Assembly: GCF_900476375.1 (NCBI RefSeq)
Contig: NZ_UPPP01000071.1
Coordinates: forward strand, 20,494 to 84,493
Direction: 5' to 3'
Source of the DNA: Allolucifera butyrica
GTDB taxonomy: Bacteria > Bacillota > Negativicutes > Sporomusales > UPPP01
Length of the DNA stretch: 64,000 nt
Shown here: in pieces, positions 25,856 through 34,340 of the stretch
Layout of the letters: the number at the start of each line of letters is the position of its first letter
Numbering within the stretch: position 1 is the stretch's first letter
The notes under the pieces: model-generated
Seen by the model: only the letters and a program-made list of their open reading frames with translations
What the model was told of the DNA's origin: nothing
Database searches by the model: none
Made by a program: the position numbers and the translations under genes

Positions 25856-26090
25856 TCTTTCTCCTCCTTCACTGAATTACGGACTAGGCTGCATTTTTTC
25901 CGACTTTATTTTTCTATCCTTAGGATGTAAGAATCAAGAAAAAAATATAAGCTGGTTATACAATATCACCCGCCGTATAAAAAAGGGGTAAAGATTATTG
26001 GCGGGGCTGTAAAAAAAACATAAAAAAGGGTTATAAGACCAAGTATTTGCCATAAATCAGGAGAAACTAAGCAAAGAAAGGGTGAAAAAT
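25856..26090. promoter_or_regulatory. Divergent control region between kdpF and the kinase-less kdpD
   Basis: AT-rich intergenic region with CCCGCC and GGCGGG inverted arms about 25 nt apart (roughly 25970-26006) and TTATAA/TATAC-rich stretches. It should hold the KdpE-controlled kdpFABC promoter and that of the opposite gene. I could not assign -35/-10 elements with confidence, and no c-di-AMP (ydaO) riboswitch features were found. Confidence 0.4.
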
Positions 26091-28169
26091 ATGCCGGAAA
26101 TAAAGGGGAAAATGCGGCCTGACCCGGACAAATTGCTCGCACAGCTTATCAAAGAATCCCGGGGCAAACTGACAATCTTTTTAGGTGCGGCGGCCGGTGT
26201 GGGTAAAACGTATAGCATGCTTGATGTGGCTCAGCAGCGACTGAAAGAAGGTGTTGACGTCGTTATTGGCTGGATTGAAACGCATGGACGCCGGGACACG
26301 GAAAAAATGCTTGCCGGGCTGCCGCGTATTTCGCCGCAGGTAATCCATTACCGGGAAAAACAATTGACCGAAATGGATATTGACGCCGTTTTGGCCCGCC
26401 GGCCGCAACTGGCGCTGGTGGATGAACTGGCCCATACCAATGTGCCGGGTTCGCGCCATAAACGGCGTTTTCAGGATGTGAAAGAGTTGCTGGCGGCCGG
26501 TATCGATGTTTACACCACCATCAATATCCAGCATATTGAAAGCCTGAACGATGTCGTTACCCAAATAACCGGCGTTATTGTCCGGGAAACGGTGCCCGAC
26601 TATATCATCGAACAAGCCGACACGGTTCGGCTGATCGATATTCCGCCGCAGGATCTGATTACGCGTTTAAAGGCCGGAAAAGTCTATATGCCGGAACAGG
26701 CCGAAAAAGCCCTGCAGCAGTTTTTTCAGCCGGCCAACATCAGCGCTCTGCGGGAACTGGCCTTACGCTTTACCGCCGGCCGGGTAGACAAGGATCTAAA
26801 AGAATATATGCAGATCCATCATATTGAAGGGCCGTGGCCTGTCGCCGAACGGGTCATGGTCTGCGTCAGCGGCAGTCCTTTTTCCGCCCAGCTCATCCGG
26901 GCGGCGCACCGGCTGGCGGGAGGACTTCATGCCGACTGGCTGGCAGTACATATTGAAGAAATGAAACGGCGCTTTCCTATGGGCGATAAAGAACAGGACC
27001 GGATAGGCCGGAATATGAGACTGGCGGAAGAACTCGGAGCAAAGACGCTAACCGTTGTCGGCGCTCATCTCACTCAGGAAATTCTGGATGTGGCCCGTGC
27101 TCACAATGTGACGGCCATTGTCATCGGCAAACCGCATCACAGCCGTCTCCGGGAAATCTGGCATGGTTCGGTCTTTGACAAGCTGGTTCGTCAAAGCGGC
27201 GGCATTAATATTTATGTCATTCGGGGAACGGCGGAAGCAGAACCGGTACCGGCCATCCAGACTGCCCCGCCTGTCCAGCGTCTGCCTTGGCCGTACTATG
27301 CCGGGGGGCCTGCTATGATAGTTCTGATAACGGCTCTGGGCCTGCTGGTCAGGAAATGGCTGGGACTTGTCAATATCCTGTTGCTGTACCAGCTGCCGGT
27401 AATCCTCAGCGCGTATTGGTGGGGGCGCTGGCCATCCTATTTCACTGCCCTCGCCGGCATTCTCACCTTTAATTTTCTTTTTATAACCCCAACCTGGCAT
27501 TTGATGATGGGAAACATCCGTTATCTGGGAAGCTTTGTTACGTTTCTCATCGTTGCTTTCATTATCGGGGGACGCACGGAACTTCTCCGGCATGAAGCAT
27601 GGGAAGCCAGACAACGGGAAAAAAGCACCCGGGCCTTATATGAATTTAGCCGCAGCATTGCCGCTGTCAGCGATTTAAAGGCGATTGCCGCCGGTATGGC
27701 CAGGCAGGCGGCGGAAACACTGGAGCAGGAAGTGGTTATCCTGCTGCCTGACAAGGAAAAGAAACTCATCCTTTGGGGTCGGCACAATCCACGAAAGCGG
27801 CAGACAAACAATGCAACCGGTCAGACGCTCTCCAATCCCGCCGAAGCCGCCGTCGCCACCTGGGCCTATCAACACGGACAAAGTACCGGCCGTTCCACAG
27901 AAACTATGTCCGGGGCCAACTTTCTATATATTCCGCTCAAAATACACGGAACAGTGCTTGGTATATTTGGCGTCCAAGTGACGGCGAAAAAAGTTACCCC
28001 TGAACAGCGGCGCCTTATCGAAGCCTGGGTCGGTCTGGCGGCGCTTGCCGTAGAACGGGTTAAGCGAGAAGAAGAGCCCCGGAATACTTCTATCCCGGCC
28101 GAAAACAAACCGGACTTTCCCCCGGCGCACCCCCGAAAAAAAGGACTTTCCGGGGAAAAAACGCAATAA
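26091..28169 (+). CDS. KdpD-like sensor protein lacking the histidine kinase domains
   Basis: 692-aa paralogue of KdpD transcribed away from kdpFABC. It keeps the N-terminal KdpD domain with Walker A GAAAGVGKT (about 32-40), the UspA-like domain (about 250-370), the four-helix DUF4118 membrane part (about 400-505) and the GAF domain (about 525-660). It ends where HisKA would begin: after VGLAALAVERVKREEE comes a low-complexity Pro/Lys tail and a stop, then a terminator. No kinase remnant is seen downstream, so this is a clean loss rather than a recent frameshift. The ATG at 26091 (behind AAAGGGTG) is preferred over a GTG at 26082. It may modulate the full KdpD or bind a second messenger such as c-di-AMP through the UspA-like part; both are inference. 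Confidence 0.88.
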   Translation: MPEIKGKMRPDPDKLLAQLIKESRGKLTIFLGAAAGVGKTYSMLDVAQQRLKEGVDVVIGWIETHGRRDTEKMLAGLPRISPQVIHYREKQLTEMDIDAVLARRPQLALVDELAHTNVPGSRHKRRFQDVKELLAAGIDVYTTINIQHIESLNDVVTQITGVIVRETVPDYIIEQADTVRLIDIPPQDLITRLKAGKVYMPEQAEKALQQFFQPANISALRELALRFTAGRVDKDLKEYMQIHHIEGPWPVAERVMVCVSGSPFSAQLIRAAHRLAGGLHADWLAVHIEEMKRRFPMGDKEQDRIGRNMRLAEELGAKTLTVVGAHLTQEILDVARAHNVTAIVIGKPHHSRLREIWHGSVFDKLVRQSGGINIYVIRGTAEAEPVPAIQTAPPVQRLPWPYYAGGPAMIVLITALGLLVRKWLGLVNILLLYQLPVILSAYWWGRWPSYFTALAGILTFNFLFITPTWHLMMGNIRYLGSFVTFLIVAFIIGGRTELLRHEAWEARQREKSTRALYEFSRSIAAVSDLKAIAAGMARQAAETLEQEVVILLPDKEKKLILWGRHNPRKRQTNNATGQTLSNPAEAAVATWAYQHGQSTGRSTETMSGANFLYIPLKIHGTVLGIFGVQVTAKKVTPEQRRLIEAWVGLAALAVERVKREEEPRNTSIPAENKPDFPPAHPRKKGLSGEKTQ

Positions 28170-28212
28170 GAAAGACCGCTGTGCGGTCTTTCGGCTCGTA
28201 GTGCGGGGCTTA
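28169..28212. repeat. Dispersed intergenic repeat, short copy R4
   Basis: Terminator-like hairpin followed by TCGGCTCGTAGTGCGGGGCT, the first part of the repeat family, then cut off at the stop codon of the next small gene. Confidence 0.6.
28170..28192. terminator. Terminator / hairpin of repeat copy R4
   Basis: GAAAGACCGC and GCGGTCTTTC form a 10-bp stem right after the stop of the KdpD-like gene. The same hairpin opens repeat copy R6 (39504-39525). Confidence 0.75.
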
Positions 28213-28329
28213 ATAACTGGAAGAGAAACTCGAGAAATAACAGCAATTTGCGGCTAAACAACTAAGTAACAGGATTAAAAGGATGATTGCAACAATGATC
28301 CAAATGCCACCGTCAAAACCGAAAAACAT
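28210..28329 (-). CDS. Small YjcZ-like membrane protein
   Basis: 39-aa protein starting MFFGFDGGIWIIVAIILLIL and ending CCYFSSFSSSY. A short Gly/aromatic head, one transmembrane helix and a small polar tail resemble the YjcZ class of tiny sporulation-associated membrane proteins. GGAAGGAA lies upstream of the ATG. It lies 37 bp after the next small gene and ends at repeat R4. The resemblance is in layout rather than a clear sequence match. Confidence 0.55.
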   Translation of the reverse strand: MFFGFDGGIWIIVAIILLILLLSCLAANCCYFSSFSSSY

Positions 28330-28366
28330 AAAATTCCTTCCTTCCCAAATTATATTCCACTAGGCG

Positions 28367-28522
28367 TTAGGAAGTTGAAAACTCGCTGCCTACGAAAAAA
28401 AGAATGATGATCAAGATGGCGATAACCCAAGTGCATCGAATACCACAGCCACAGCCACATTCGTAGCTATAGTCACTATAACTGGAAGAGGAACAGAAAA
28501 ACCGAAATGGATTCCAAGCCAT
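28367..28522 (-). CDS. Small cysteine-rich membrane protein
   Basis: 51-aa protein: MAWNPFRFFCSSSSYSDYSY, then ECGCGCGIRC, one transmembrane helix (TWVIAILIIILFFVGS) and a short tail. AGGAGG lies 7 bp before the ATG. It shares the SSS-Y motif with the neighbouring 39-aa protein, so the two may interact or act in the same layer. No family was recognised; a spore-coat or envelope role is a guess. Confidence 0.55.
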   Translation of the reverse strand: MAWNPFRFFCSSSSYSDYSYECGCGCGIRCTWVIAILIIILFFVGSEFSTS

Positions 28523-28607
28523 AAGTATCCTCCTTTTTTCAGTTTGGACACTCCAAAAAATTCGCCTTTATTCCAAGCCGAATCCTTTCTTCCTGCTTAA
28601 AGACCCT

Positions 28608-28904
28608 TTAGGTCTTTCTTATTTCAATGAGCCGGACCCGCCTTTTCGCTATCTTTTCCGTCAATTCATCAATCTGTCTTTGGAGATGATTGGCCGCCGC
28701 CTGATTTTGCGCGGCTGTTTGCGCTGCCGTCTCCGTATTTTTAAGTAATACCCGCTGCGCGGCGATAATGAAAATCATTTCCGCCGCCAGATCCAAAACA
28801 TTGGCAAAAACATTTTCCTTATCAACCGTCAGCGGCAGTGCAAAAGCAATGCCAATGATTGCGCCTAGTATAACGACCGCCATAGGAGTCAGGTTAAAAA
28901 ACAT
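28608..28904 (-). CDS. Small two-helix membrane protein with coiled-coil tail (paralogue A)
   Basis: 98 aa. Two hydrophobic helices (PMAVVILGAIIGIAFALPL and LDLAAEMIFIIAAQRVLL) enclose VDKENVFANV. A Gln/Ala-rich coiled-coil tail with heptads follows (NHLQRQIDELTEKIAKRR). It closely resembles the 92-aa product at 29409-29678 (MAV...IIG.(S/A)FALPLTVD), so the pair arose by duplication around the 141-aa gene. GGGAG lies 9 bp before the ATG. No known family recognised. Confidence 0.65.
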   Translation of the reverse strand: MFFNLTPMAVVILGAIIGIAFALPLTVDKENVFANVLDLAAEMIFIIAAQRVLLKNTETAAQTAAQNQAAANHLQRQIDELTEKIAKRRVRLIEIRKT

Positions 28905-28949
28905 ATCCTTCCACTCCCTTCACCATTTTGCGCAGTATACTTTTGGGAG

Positions 28950-29375
28950 TCATTTTGGAAATTCCCGCGCGTAAAATTGCGGCCGGTATTGGCCAGGCAC
29001 CACGGGTACACAAGTATTGGCGGTTTTGGCAGCCACTACAGTGGTTGACGGTTTGGCAGTAACTGACGCGGTTTGAGGAGTCGCTGTAGTTTTGGCAGTT
29101 GGCAATTGTGTAGTGGCCGGCGGGTTGGCAGTAGCCGACGAGACTGCAGCGGTTGACGATTTGGTAGTAGCCTGCGGGGTGGTAGCGGTTGTCGGTTTTT
29201 TAGCAGCCGATGGCGCTTGCGTGGCAGGAGTCGCCGGTTTCTCTGGTTTCACAATAAACCAGGAGCGGGGCTCCAGGGGAAAAAAGAGGATGATGATGAT
29301 TCCCAGAATTACTCCCTCCAGAAGGGGATGAAAGAAAAAGCGGAAATGAGTATCGCGAAAAAAATCAAAATCCAT
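28950..29375 (-). CDS. Membrane-anchored Thr/Ala/Pro-rich protein
   Basis: 141 aa. One transmembrane helix (about residues 20-38, GVILGIIIILFFPL) is followed by about 90 residues of Thr-Ala-Pro-Lys low complexity with imperfect repeats of the type TAKxxATxQ. The C-terminus CVPVVPGQYRPQFYAREFPK is less biased. The ATG at 29375 follows AGGAGG by 7 bp; a TTG two codons upstream is closer. It lies between two paralogous small membrane proteins. Probably an envelope or spore-surface spacer protein; function unknown. Confidence 0.65.
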   Translation of the reverse strand: MDFDFFRDTHFRFFFHPLLEGVILGIIIILFFPLEPRSWFIVKPEKPATPATQAPSAAKKPTTATTPQATTKSSTAAVSSATANPPATTQLPTAKTTATPQTASVTAKPSTTVVAAKTANTCVPVVPGQYRPQFYAREFPK

Positions 29376-29408
29376 AAACAATCCTCCTTGTCGCTTTGGT
29401 TGCCCGGG

Positions 29409-29678
29409 TCATTCCGGCAATTCAGGCATCTCAGCCAGTATTTTCTGTAAATTATCTATTTGCCGCTGCATGTTTTGCGTAGACGCCTGCGCCTGTTCCG
29501 CTTTTTCCACGTCGCTAAGCAGCGTCCTCTGAGCGGAAATGATAAGAATGACATATCCTGCCGCCAGCAAAACATTGCCGAAAACGTTTTGTTCATCGAC
29601 GGTTAAGGGAAGTGCAAAAGAAAGGCCAATGATAGCGGCAATCACAGCAACTGCCATAGGAGTTAGTCGAAAAAACAC
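29409..29678 (-). CDS. Small two-helix membrane protein with coiled-coil tail (paralogue B)
   Basis: 89 aa from a GTG at 29678 (VFFRLTPMAVAVIAAIIGLS), which aligns with the start of paralogue A and has GAGGAG nine bases upstream. An ATG three codons earlier (29687) is too close to that site. Two hydrophobic helices around LPLTVDEQNVFGN and a heptad tail (MQRQIDNLQKILAEMPELPE) repeat the plan of paralogue A. First gene of the minus-strand small-protein cluster, divergent from the REC-HDOD operon. Confidence 0.62.
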   Translation of the reverse strand: MFFRLTPMAVAVIAAIIGLSFALPLTVDEQNVFGNVLLAAGYVILIISAQRTLLSDVEKAEQAQASTQNMQRQIDNLQKILAEMPELPE

Positions 29679-29872
29679 TCCCGTCATCTCCTCGCCTATG
29701 TAAGTGTTATTTTATTATATACGGCTGTAGCGTGATTGTTCAAAGCAGCCAACAAATTTTTACCTTTTCATAAAAGTGCAAAAACTGTCGGAATAATGCC
29801 TCGCTTCAAAAGGAAAAGGGCCTTGTTTATGGAATATTAGCAATAAATGCATTTCCTGGGGAGAGATGACGG

Positions 29873-31045
29873 ATGAGTAAAAGTATTCTCCTGGTTGATG
29901 ATGAAAAACAGATTTTGCGCTCCTTGGAGCGGGTCTTTCTGGAAACTGATTACCAGGTTTTTACGGCCAATACCGGCAGTGACGCTTTAGCCATTTTGGC
30001 GGAATCCAAGATTGATCTCATTATCAGCGATATGCGTATGCCCAACATGGACGGCCATGCCCTGCTAAAACAGGTTAAACAGCTCTATCCCGCTACGATG
30101 CGTATTATCTTAAGCGGTTATGCGGATGAAAATAAAATTTTTGCCTCCCTCCTCGACGGCTCGTCGAAGCTGTATCTGCTAAAACCCTGGGACAATGAAA
30201 CCTTATTGCAAATTGTCAATCATATGTTTGATATTCAGACCATATTGGAAAAAACCCGGCTATTGCCCATCGTAAACAAAATAGAAGGGCTCGCCACGCT
30301 GGGAAAAATCTATAACCGCCTCAAGGCGCTGATCGAATCGGAAGCCGGCGTAAAAGAAATTGCCGATTTAATCGAAAGTGACCCGGTCATCGCCGCCCGG
30401 GTACTGAGTCTTGCCAATTCGGCGTTCATCGGCAGCCGGACCGGCTCGGTACATCAGGCTATAGTGTATTTGGGTCTGGAAATCATTAGAGATGTTGTTT
30501 TTACCATCAGTGTTCTGGAAACGGCGCCGAAGGAAAGTTTGAATACCACCCGCCTGATGCTTTGGAAACATGCCGCTTTGACCAATAAATACCTGAACAT
30601 GCTCTATATGAAAGCGCTGAATAAAAAAATCCCCGACTCCTGTGCGTCTGCCGGTTTGCTGCATGACATCGGCAAAGTATTTCTGCTCAGCCAGTATCCC
30701 CAGGAATATTTGAATATTCTTACCGAACTAACGGCCGATAAGGTCAGCCACTTAATTGAAAAAGAACACAGCGTCTTGGGAATATCGCATCAGGAGCTTG
30801 GCGGATATCTGCTGAATTGGTGGGAACTGCCCTATCCGATTGTGGAAGCCGCTTTGTTTCACCATACGCCGGCAATGGCCCCCATTATCAATAAAGAGCT
30901 GGTATGCGCCGTACATCTTGCCGATTATCTGGCCTGGAAAGCCGTGCACCGGCAAAATCCCCGGCATTTGGATGAATACGCGCTCCAATTTCTGCAAATA
31001 CGCGATGAAGCGGAATTGTCGCTGCTGACTCGCGAAGAAAGCTGA
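29873..31045 (+). CDS. Response regulator with HDOD output domain
   Basis: 390 aa. The receiver domain has LLVDDEKQ, phospho-acceptor Asp in LIISDMRMPNMDG and Lys in LLKPWD. An HDOD domain covers about 130-330 (ESDPVIAARVLSLANSAF, SVHQAIVYLGLEIIRDVV, AGLLHDIGKVFLL). HDOD proteins often bind nucleotides or proteins and control signalling, motility or stress. First of three genes in an operon with a second receiver protein (12 bp apart) and a histidine kinase. The ATG follows GGGGAGAG. Confidence 0.9.
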   Translation: MSKSILLVDDEKQILRSLERVFLETDYQVFTANTGSDALAILAESKIDLIISDMRMPNMDGHALLKQVKQLYPATMRIILSGYADENKIFASLLDGSSKLYLLKPWDNETLLQIVNHMFDIQTILEKTRLLPIVNKIEGLATLGKIYNRLKALIESEAGVKEIADLIESDPVIAARVLSLANSAFIGSRTGSVHQAIVYLGLEIIRDVVFTISVLETAPKESLNTTRLMLWKHAALTNKYLNMLYMKALNKKIPDSCASAGLLHDIGKVFLLSQYPQEYLNILTELTADKVSHLIEKEHSVLGISHQELGGYLLNWWELPYPIVEAALFHHTPAMAPIINKELVCAVHLADYLAWKAVHRQNPRHLDEYALQFLQIRDEAELSLLTREES

Positions 31046-31057
31046 GGAGTTGAATCG

Positions 31058-32059
31058 ATGCAAAGAAATATCGTTTTATTTGTTGATGATGAGGCCAATA
31101 TCCTCAATTCCATCCGCCGCGCCGTAATTGATGAAGAGTATAAAGCAATGTTTGCCGGCAGCGCCGCCAAAGCCTTGCCTATTTTGGAGCAAGAACCCGT
31201 CTCGGTTATTGTGACCGACATGCGGATGCCGGAAATGGACGGACTGACTTTTCTTAAAATCGTCAAAGAAAAATATCCCGCTGTCGTGCGTATGGTTTTA
31301 TCGGGTTACACAGTATTGCCGCAAATTCTGGCTACGGTCAATCAGGCCGACGTGTTTAAATTCATAACCAAGCCGTGGAATATGGAGGATGACCTGCTGC
31401 GTTCCGTCCGGCAGGCAGTTGACTACTATAATATGCAGCAGGAACGGGCTACCTTCAGGGACATGCTGGAAAACCGCAATGCCGCCTATCAGAAGGTTCT
31501 GCATAAAATGGAAGATACCGTGTCTTCTTATAAGCAGAGTACCGAATTGCTGCAGGAGCTGACCTTATGGAAAAAACAGTTTCAGCCGGCAACAACGGAA
31601 CAGGCTTCGCTGCTTCAGGACGTATTTTATCAATTTATCGAAGCCTTGCCGGTAAGTAAAGCAGATTTGAATGCCGACAAACTATTAAAAATGTTCGAGA
31701 AATGGTCCAACAGCCATGACATAACCGCCACTCCCATTTTTGCCGGTCCCGACCCGGCGGCTTGTAAACTTCCTGTTTATCCTAAAATAATGCTCTTATT
31801 TATTGAGTTTTTCGCCGCTAAAATGCAGGCTATGGCGAAGGAAATTATTCTTACCTTTGAAATTAATCCGGAACAAAACCGTCTGGTCATTGCTTTTCAA
31901 ATTCACCTGCCGGACACGAAAGCAGCCGTACTGGCCAATTTCGCCGGCTGTTTTGAGTTCCTGTCCAAACTGTGCGCCGCTTATGAAAGCCGTTGCCGCC
32001 ATCAGGAGACGGACTACGGCTTGTTAGTCATGTATGATATGGAAGTTTTAAAGTCATAG
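31058..32059 (+). CDS. Response regulator with uncharacterised C-terminal region
   Basis: 333 aa. The receiver domain (1-125) shows FVDDEANIL, Asp in VIVTDMRMPEMDG and FITKPWN. A helical linker (130-165) follows, with heptads in NAAYQKVLHKMEDTVSSY. The remaining 170 residues match no domain I recognise. They lack DNA-binding or catalytic motifs and look like a worn-down dimerisation/ATPase-like fold. Ribosome binding site GAGGAG. It may act as a phosphate sink or connector between the HDOD regulator and the kinase. Confidence 0.85.
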   Translation: MQRNIVLFVDDEANILNSIRRAVIDEEYKAMFAGSAAKALPILEQEPVSVIVTDMRMPEMDGLTFLKIVKEKYPAVVRMVLSGYTVLPQILATVNQADVFKFITKPWNMEDDLLRSVRQAVDYYNMQQERATFRDMLENRNAAYQKVLHKMEDTVSSYKQSTELLQELTLWKKQFQPATTEQASLLQDVFYQFIEALPVSKADLNADKLLKMFEKWSNSHDITATPIFAGPDPAACKLPVYPKIMLLFIEFFAAKMQAMAKEIILTFEINPEQNRLVIAFQIHLPDTKAAVLANFAGCFEFLSKLCAAYESRCRHQETDYGLLVMYDMEVLKS

Positions 32060-32070
32060 GAGGGTTCTCT

Positions 32071-34239
32071 ATGCCGGCCATGCACAACCACCCGGAAGCA
32101 ACGGCGCCCGGACCCAAAGAGCACTTTGTCATGCTGTATCACGCGGCCCTGGCCATTATGAACCGAATGAATATTGACGACTTGCTGCCGGCTGTCATGG
32201 AACACGCAGCCAGTGCCTACAATGCCCGGGACGGCTTTATCGATTTGCTGGATGAAGAAAAAGAGGCTTTGATTACCCGCTTTGGCACGGGAAAATATCA
32301 GCAGTTGATCGGCACTACCCGGAATTTTACGCAGGGAGCCAGCGGCGAAGTCTACCGGACGGGTGCTGCCTGCGCCGTCCGATCAAACACAATCGCTGCC
32401 AATAATGAGCCGCCTTTGGTAATCGCCGTTCCCTTAGCGGCAAACCAAAAAATCATCGGCGTATTGGGAGTCGAATTACCCGGCGAAAGCAGTCAGCCGG
32501 CCCCCGGTCTGGATTGGCTGGAACATCTGAGCCGTTTGGCTTCGATTGCCCTGGATAATTCCTATCATTATTCCATGGTAGAAAAAGAACTGATGGTGCG
32601 CAAATGGGTGGAGGCAGCCTTCCAGGTTTCGGAGGAACGCTATAAAACCCTGGTGGATAATATCGGCGTGGGCATCACGCTAATTAACCGCGACATGGAA
32701 ATGACTTCGGTAAATAAACAATTGCAAAAATGGCTCCCCCATATTGAAGCGCAGCTGCGGCCCAAATGCTACCGAATGTTTGCCAACGCCGCAACCATTT
32801 GCGACAATTGTCCCGTAACCAAAACCTTTGAAACCGGTAGTATTAATGAAAAAATCCATACCATGCTGGTCGGCGGACAAACAAGGTTTTTCCGCATCGT
32901 CGCCTGGCCGGTCATACATAAAAACGGATTTGTCGGCGAAGTCATCGAAATGGTGGAAGACATTACGGAGAGACGGAAAACTGAAGAACAGCTGCTCAAA
33001 CTTTCCCGGGCGGTGGAACAAACCTCCAGCAGTGTAATTATTGTCGATACCGATAACTGCATTGAATATGTAAATAAAACATTCAGCCAGATTACCGGTT
33101 ACACTCCCAGTGAAATAACCGGCAAAAAAGTTAGCATATTGCGTTCCGAACTGACTCCCGCCGCCGTATATCAATCCATCAGGCCGGCTATCATAGCAGG
33201 AAACGAATGGCACGGTGAATTGCACAACCGCAAGAAAAACGGCGAATCGTACTGGGTGTCGATTTCCGCCTCCCCCATTCGTAATAATGAAAATGAAATT
33301 ACACATTACGTTTCCATTCAGGAAGACATTACCCTCCGTAAACAAATGGAAGAAGAGTTAACCATAAAAAACAAAAGATTAGAAGAGGCCCTGGCTGAGC
33401 TCGAACGCACCCAAGTACGGCTGGTCCAACAGGAAAAACTGGCCGGCATCGGACATTTAGCCGCCGGAGTAGCCCATGAAATCAATAATCCCCTGGGCTT
33501 CGTCCTGAGCAACTTTGCCACGTTAATGAAATATCTGGACCGCATCGGCGATGTTTTAACCTCCTATCACGAATGCAAAACCTTTATGAGTCAATCCCAG
33601 GACCCGGAAATCCAGCAATGGATCCGCAAATTGGAAGACCTGGAGCAGGCGAAAAAGCTTGGTGTAATTTTGGCGGACATGCCCGAACTCATTAAAGAAT
33701 CCAACGACGGGTTAGAGCGGGTAGGAAATATTGTTAAAGAACTGCGCGCATTTTCCCGCGTCGACCAGCAAAACAATTTCGACGCTTACGATTTGAACGG
33801 CGGTCTGGAAAGCACTTTGCTGATGGCCCGCAACGAAATTAAATACAACGCGGAAGTCGTCAAGGAACTGGGCAATCTGCCGCTAATTCAGGCTGTAGGC
33901 GGTTCGGTCAACCAGGTTCTCTTAAATATCCTGGTCAATGCCGCCCAGGCCATTAAAGCCAAACAGCAATCCGGCATGGGACGGATCCGGGTCAAAACCT
34001 ATCACGACACTGCTTATGTTTATTGTGAAATCGAAGATTCCGGCGCCGGCATTCCCGCAGACCACCTGAATAAAATATTCAACCCCTTCTTTACAACCAA
34101 GCCGGTAGGCCAGGGAACCGGCCTGGGCCTGAGCATCTCTTATGATATTATTGTAAATAAACATCACGGCGACATTACAGTTCAGAGTGTCTTGGGAGAA
34201 GGCACGACCTTTACTGTCAAATTGCCCATTGCCCAATAA
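32071..34239 (+). CDS. GAF/PAS hybrid sensor histidine kinase (cytoplasmic)
   Basis: 722 aa without transmembrane helices. It has a GAF domain (about 20-170), PAS 1 (about 195-305) containing Cys residues in the ATICDNCPVTKTFETG motif that could bind a redox cofactor, and PAS 2 (about 315-430). HisKA has its phospho-His in GVAHEINNPLGFVLSN (about 470), and HATPase has NILVNAAQAI, DSGAGIP and GTGLGLSIS. AGGAGGG precedes the ATG. Third gene of the operon; it probably phosphorylates one or both receivers encoded upstream. The CxxC-bearing PAS suggests redox or gas sensing; inference. Confidence 0.92.
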   Translation: MPAMHNHPEATAPGPKEHFVMLYHAALAIMNRMNIDDLLPAVMEHAASAYNARDGFIDLLDEEKEALITRFGTGKYQQLIGTTRNFTQGASGEVYRTGAACAVRSNTIAANNEPPLVIAVPLAANQKIIGVLGVELPGESSQPAPGLDWLEHLSRLASIALDNSYHYSMVEKELMVRKWVEAAFQVSEERYKTLVDNIGVGITLINRDMEMTSVNKQLQKWLPHIEAQLRPKCYRMFANAATICDNCPVTKTFETGSINEKIHTMLVGGQTRFFRIVAWPVIHKNGFVGEVIEMVEDITERRKTEEQLLKLSRAVEQTSSSVIIVDTDNCIEYVNKTFSQITGYTPSEITGKKVSILRSELTPAAVYQSIRPAIIAGNEWHGELHNRKKNGESYWVSISASPIRNNENEITHYVSIQEDITLRKQMEEELTIKNKRLEEALAELERTQVRLVQQEKLAGIGHLAAGVAHEINNPLGFVLSNFATLMKYLDRIGDVLTSYHECKTFMSQSQDPEIQQWIRKLEDLEQAKKLGVILADMPELIKESNDGLERVGNIVKELRAFSRVDQQNNFDAYDLNGGLESTLLMARNEIKYNAEVVKELGNLPLIQAVGGSVNQVLLNILVNAAQAIKAKQQSGMGRIRVKTYHDTAYVYCEIEDSGAGIPADHLNKIFNPFFTTKPVGQGTGLGLSISYDIIVNKHHGDITVQSVLGEGTTFTVKLPIAQ

Positions 34240-34240
34240 A

Positions 34241-34278
34241 TAAGGCTCGTGGCGCAGAGCTCAGGGCGCAGGAAAAAG
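34241..34278. repeat. Dispersed intergenic repeat, short copy R5
   Basis: GGCTCGTGGCGCAGAGCTCA then GGGCGCAGGAAAAA, the middle block of the repeat family. It lies between convergent genes, next to the terminator. Confidence 0.6.
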
Positions 34279-34312
34279 GGAGCCGTCTCTTATAGAAACG
34301 GCTCCTTTTTAT
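34277..34312. terminator. Terminator between the kinase and metallophosphatase genes
   Basis: GGAGCCGT-TC pairs with GA-ACGGCTCC, followed by TTTTT. It lies between convergent genes and ends the plus-strand signalling operon. Confidence 0.88.
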
Positions 34313-34340
34313 TGGAGGCAACTAGTTTGCTGTTTAAATC

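Noticed and set aside
25856..26090. Possible c-di-AMP (ydaO) riboswitch before kdpFABC
   Set aside because: The leader is short and lacks the conserved riboswitch blocks.
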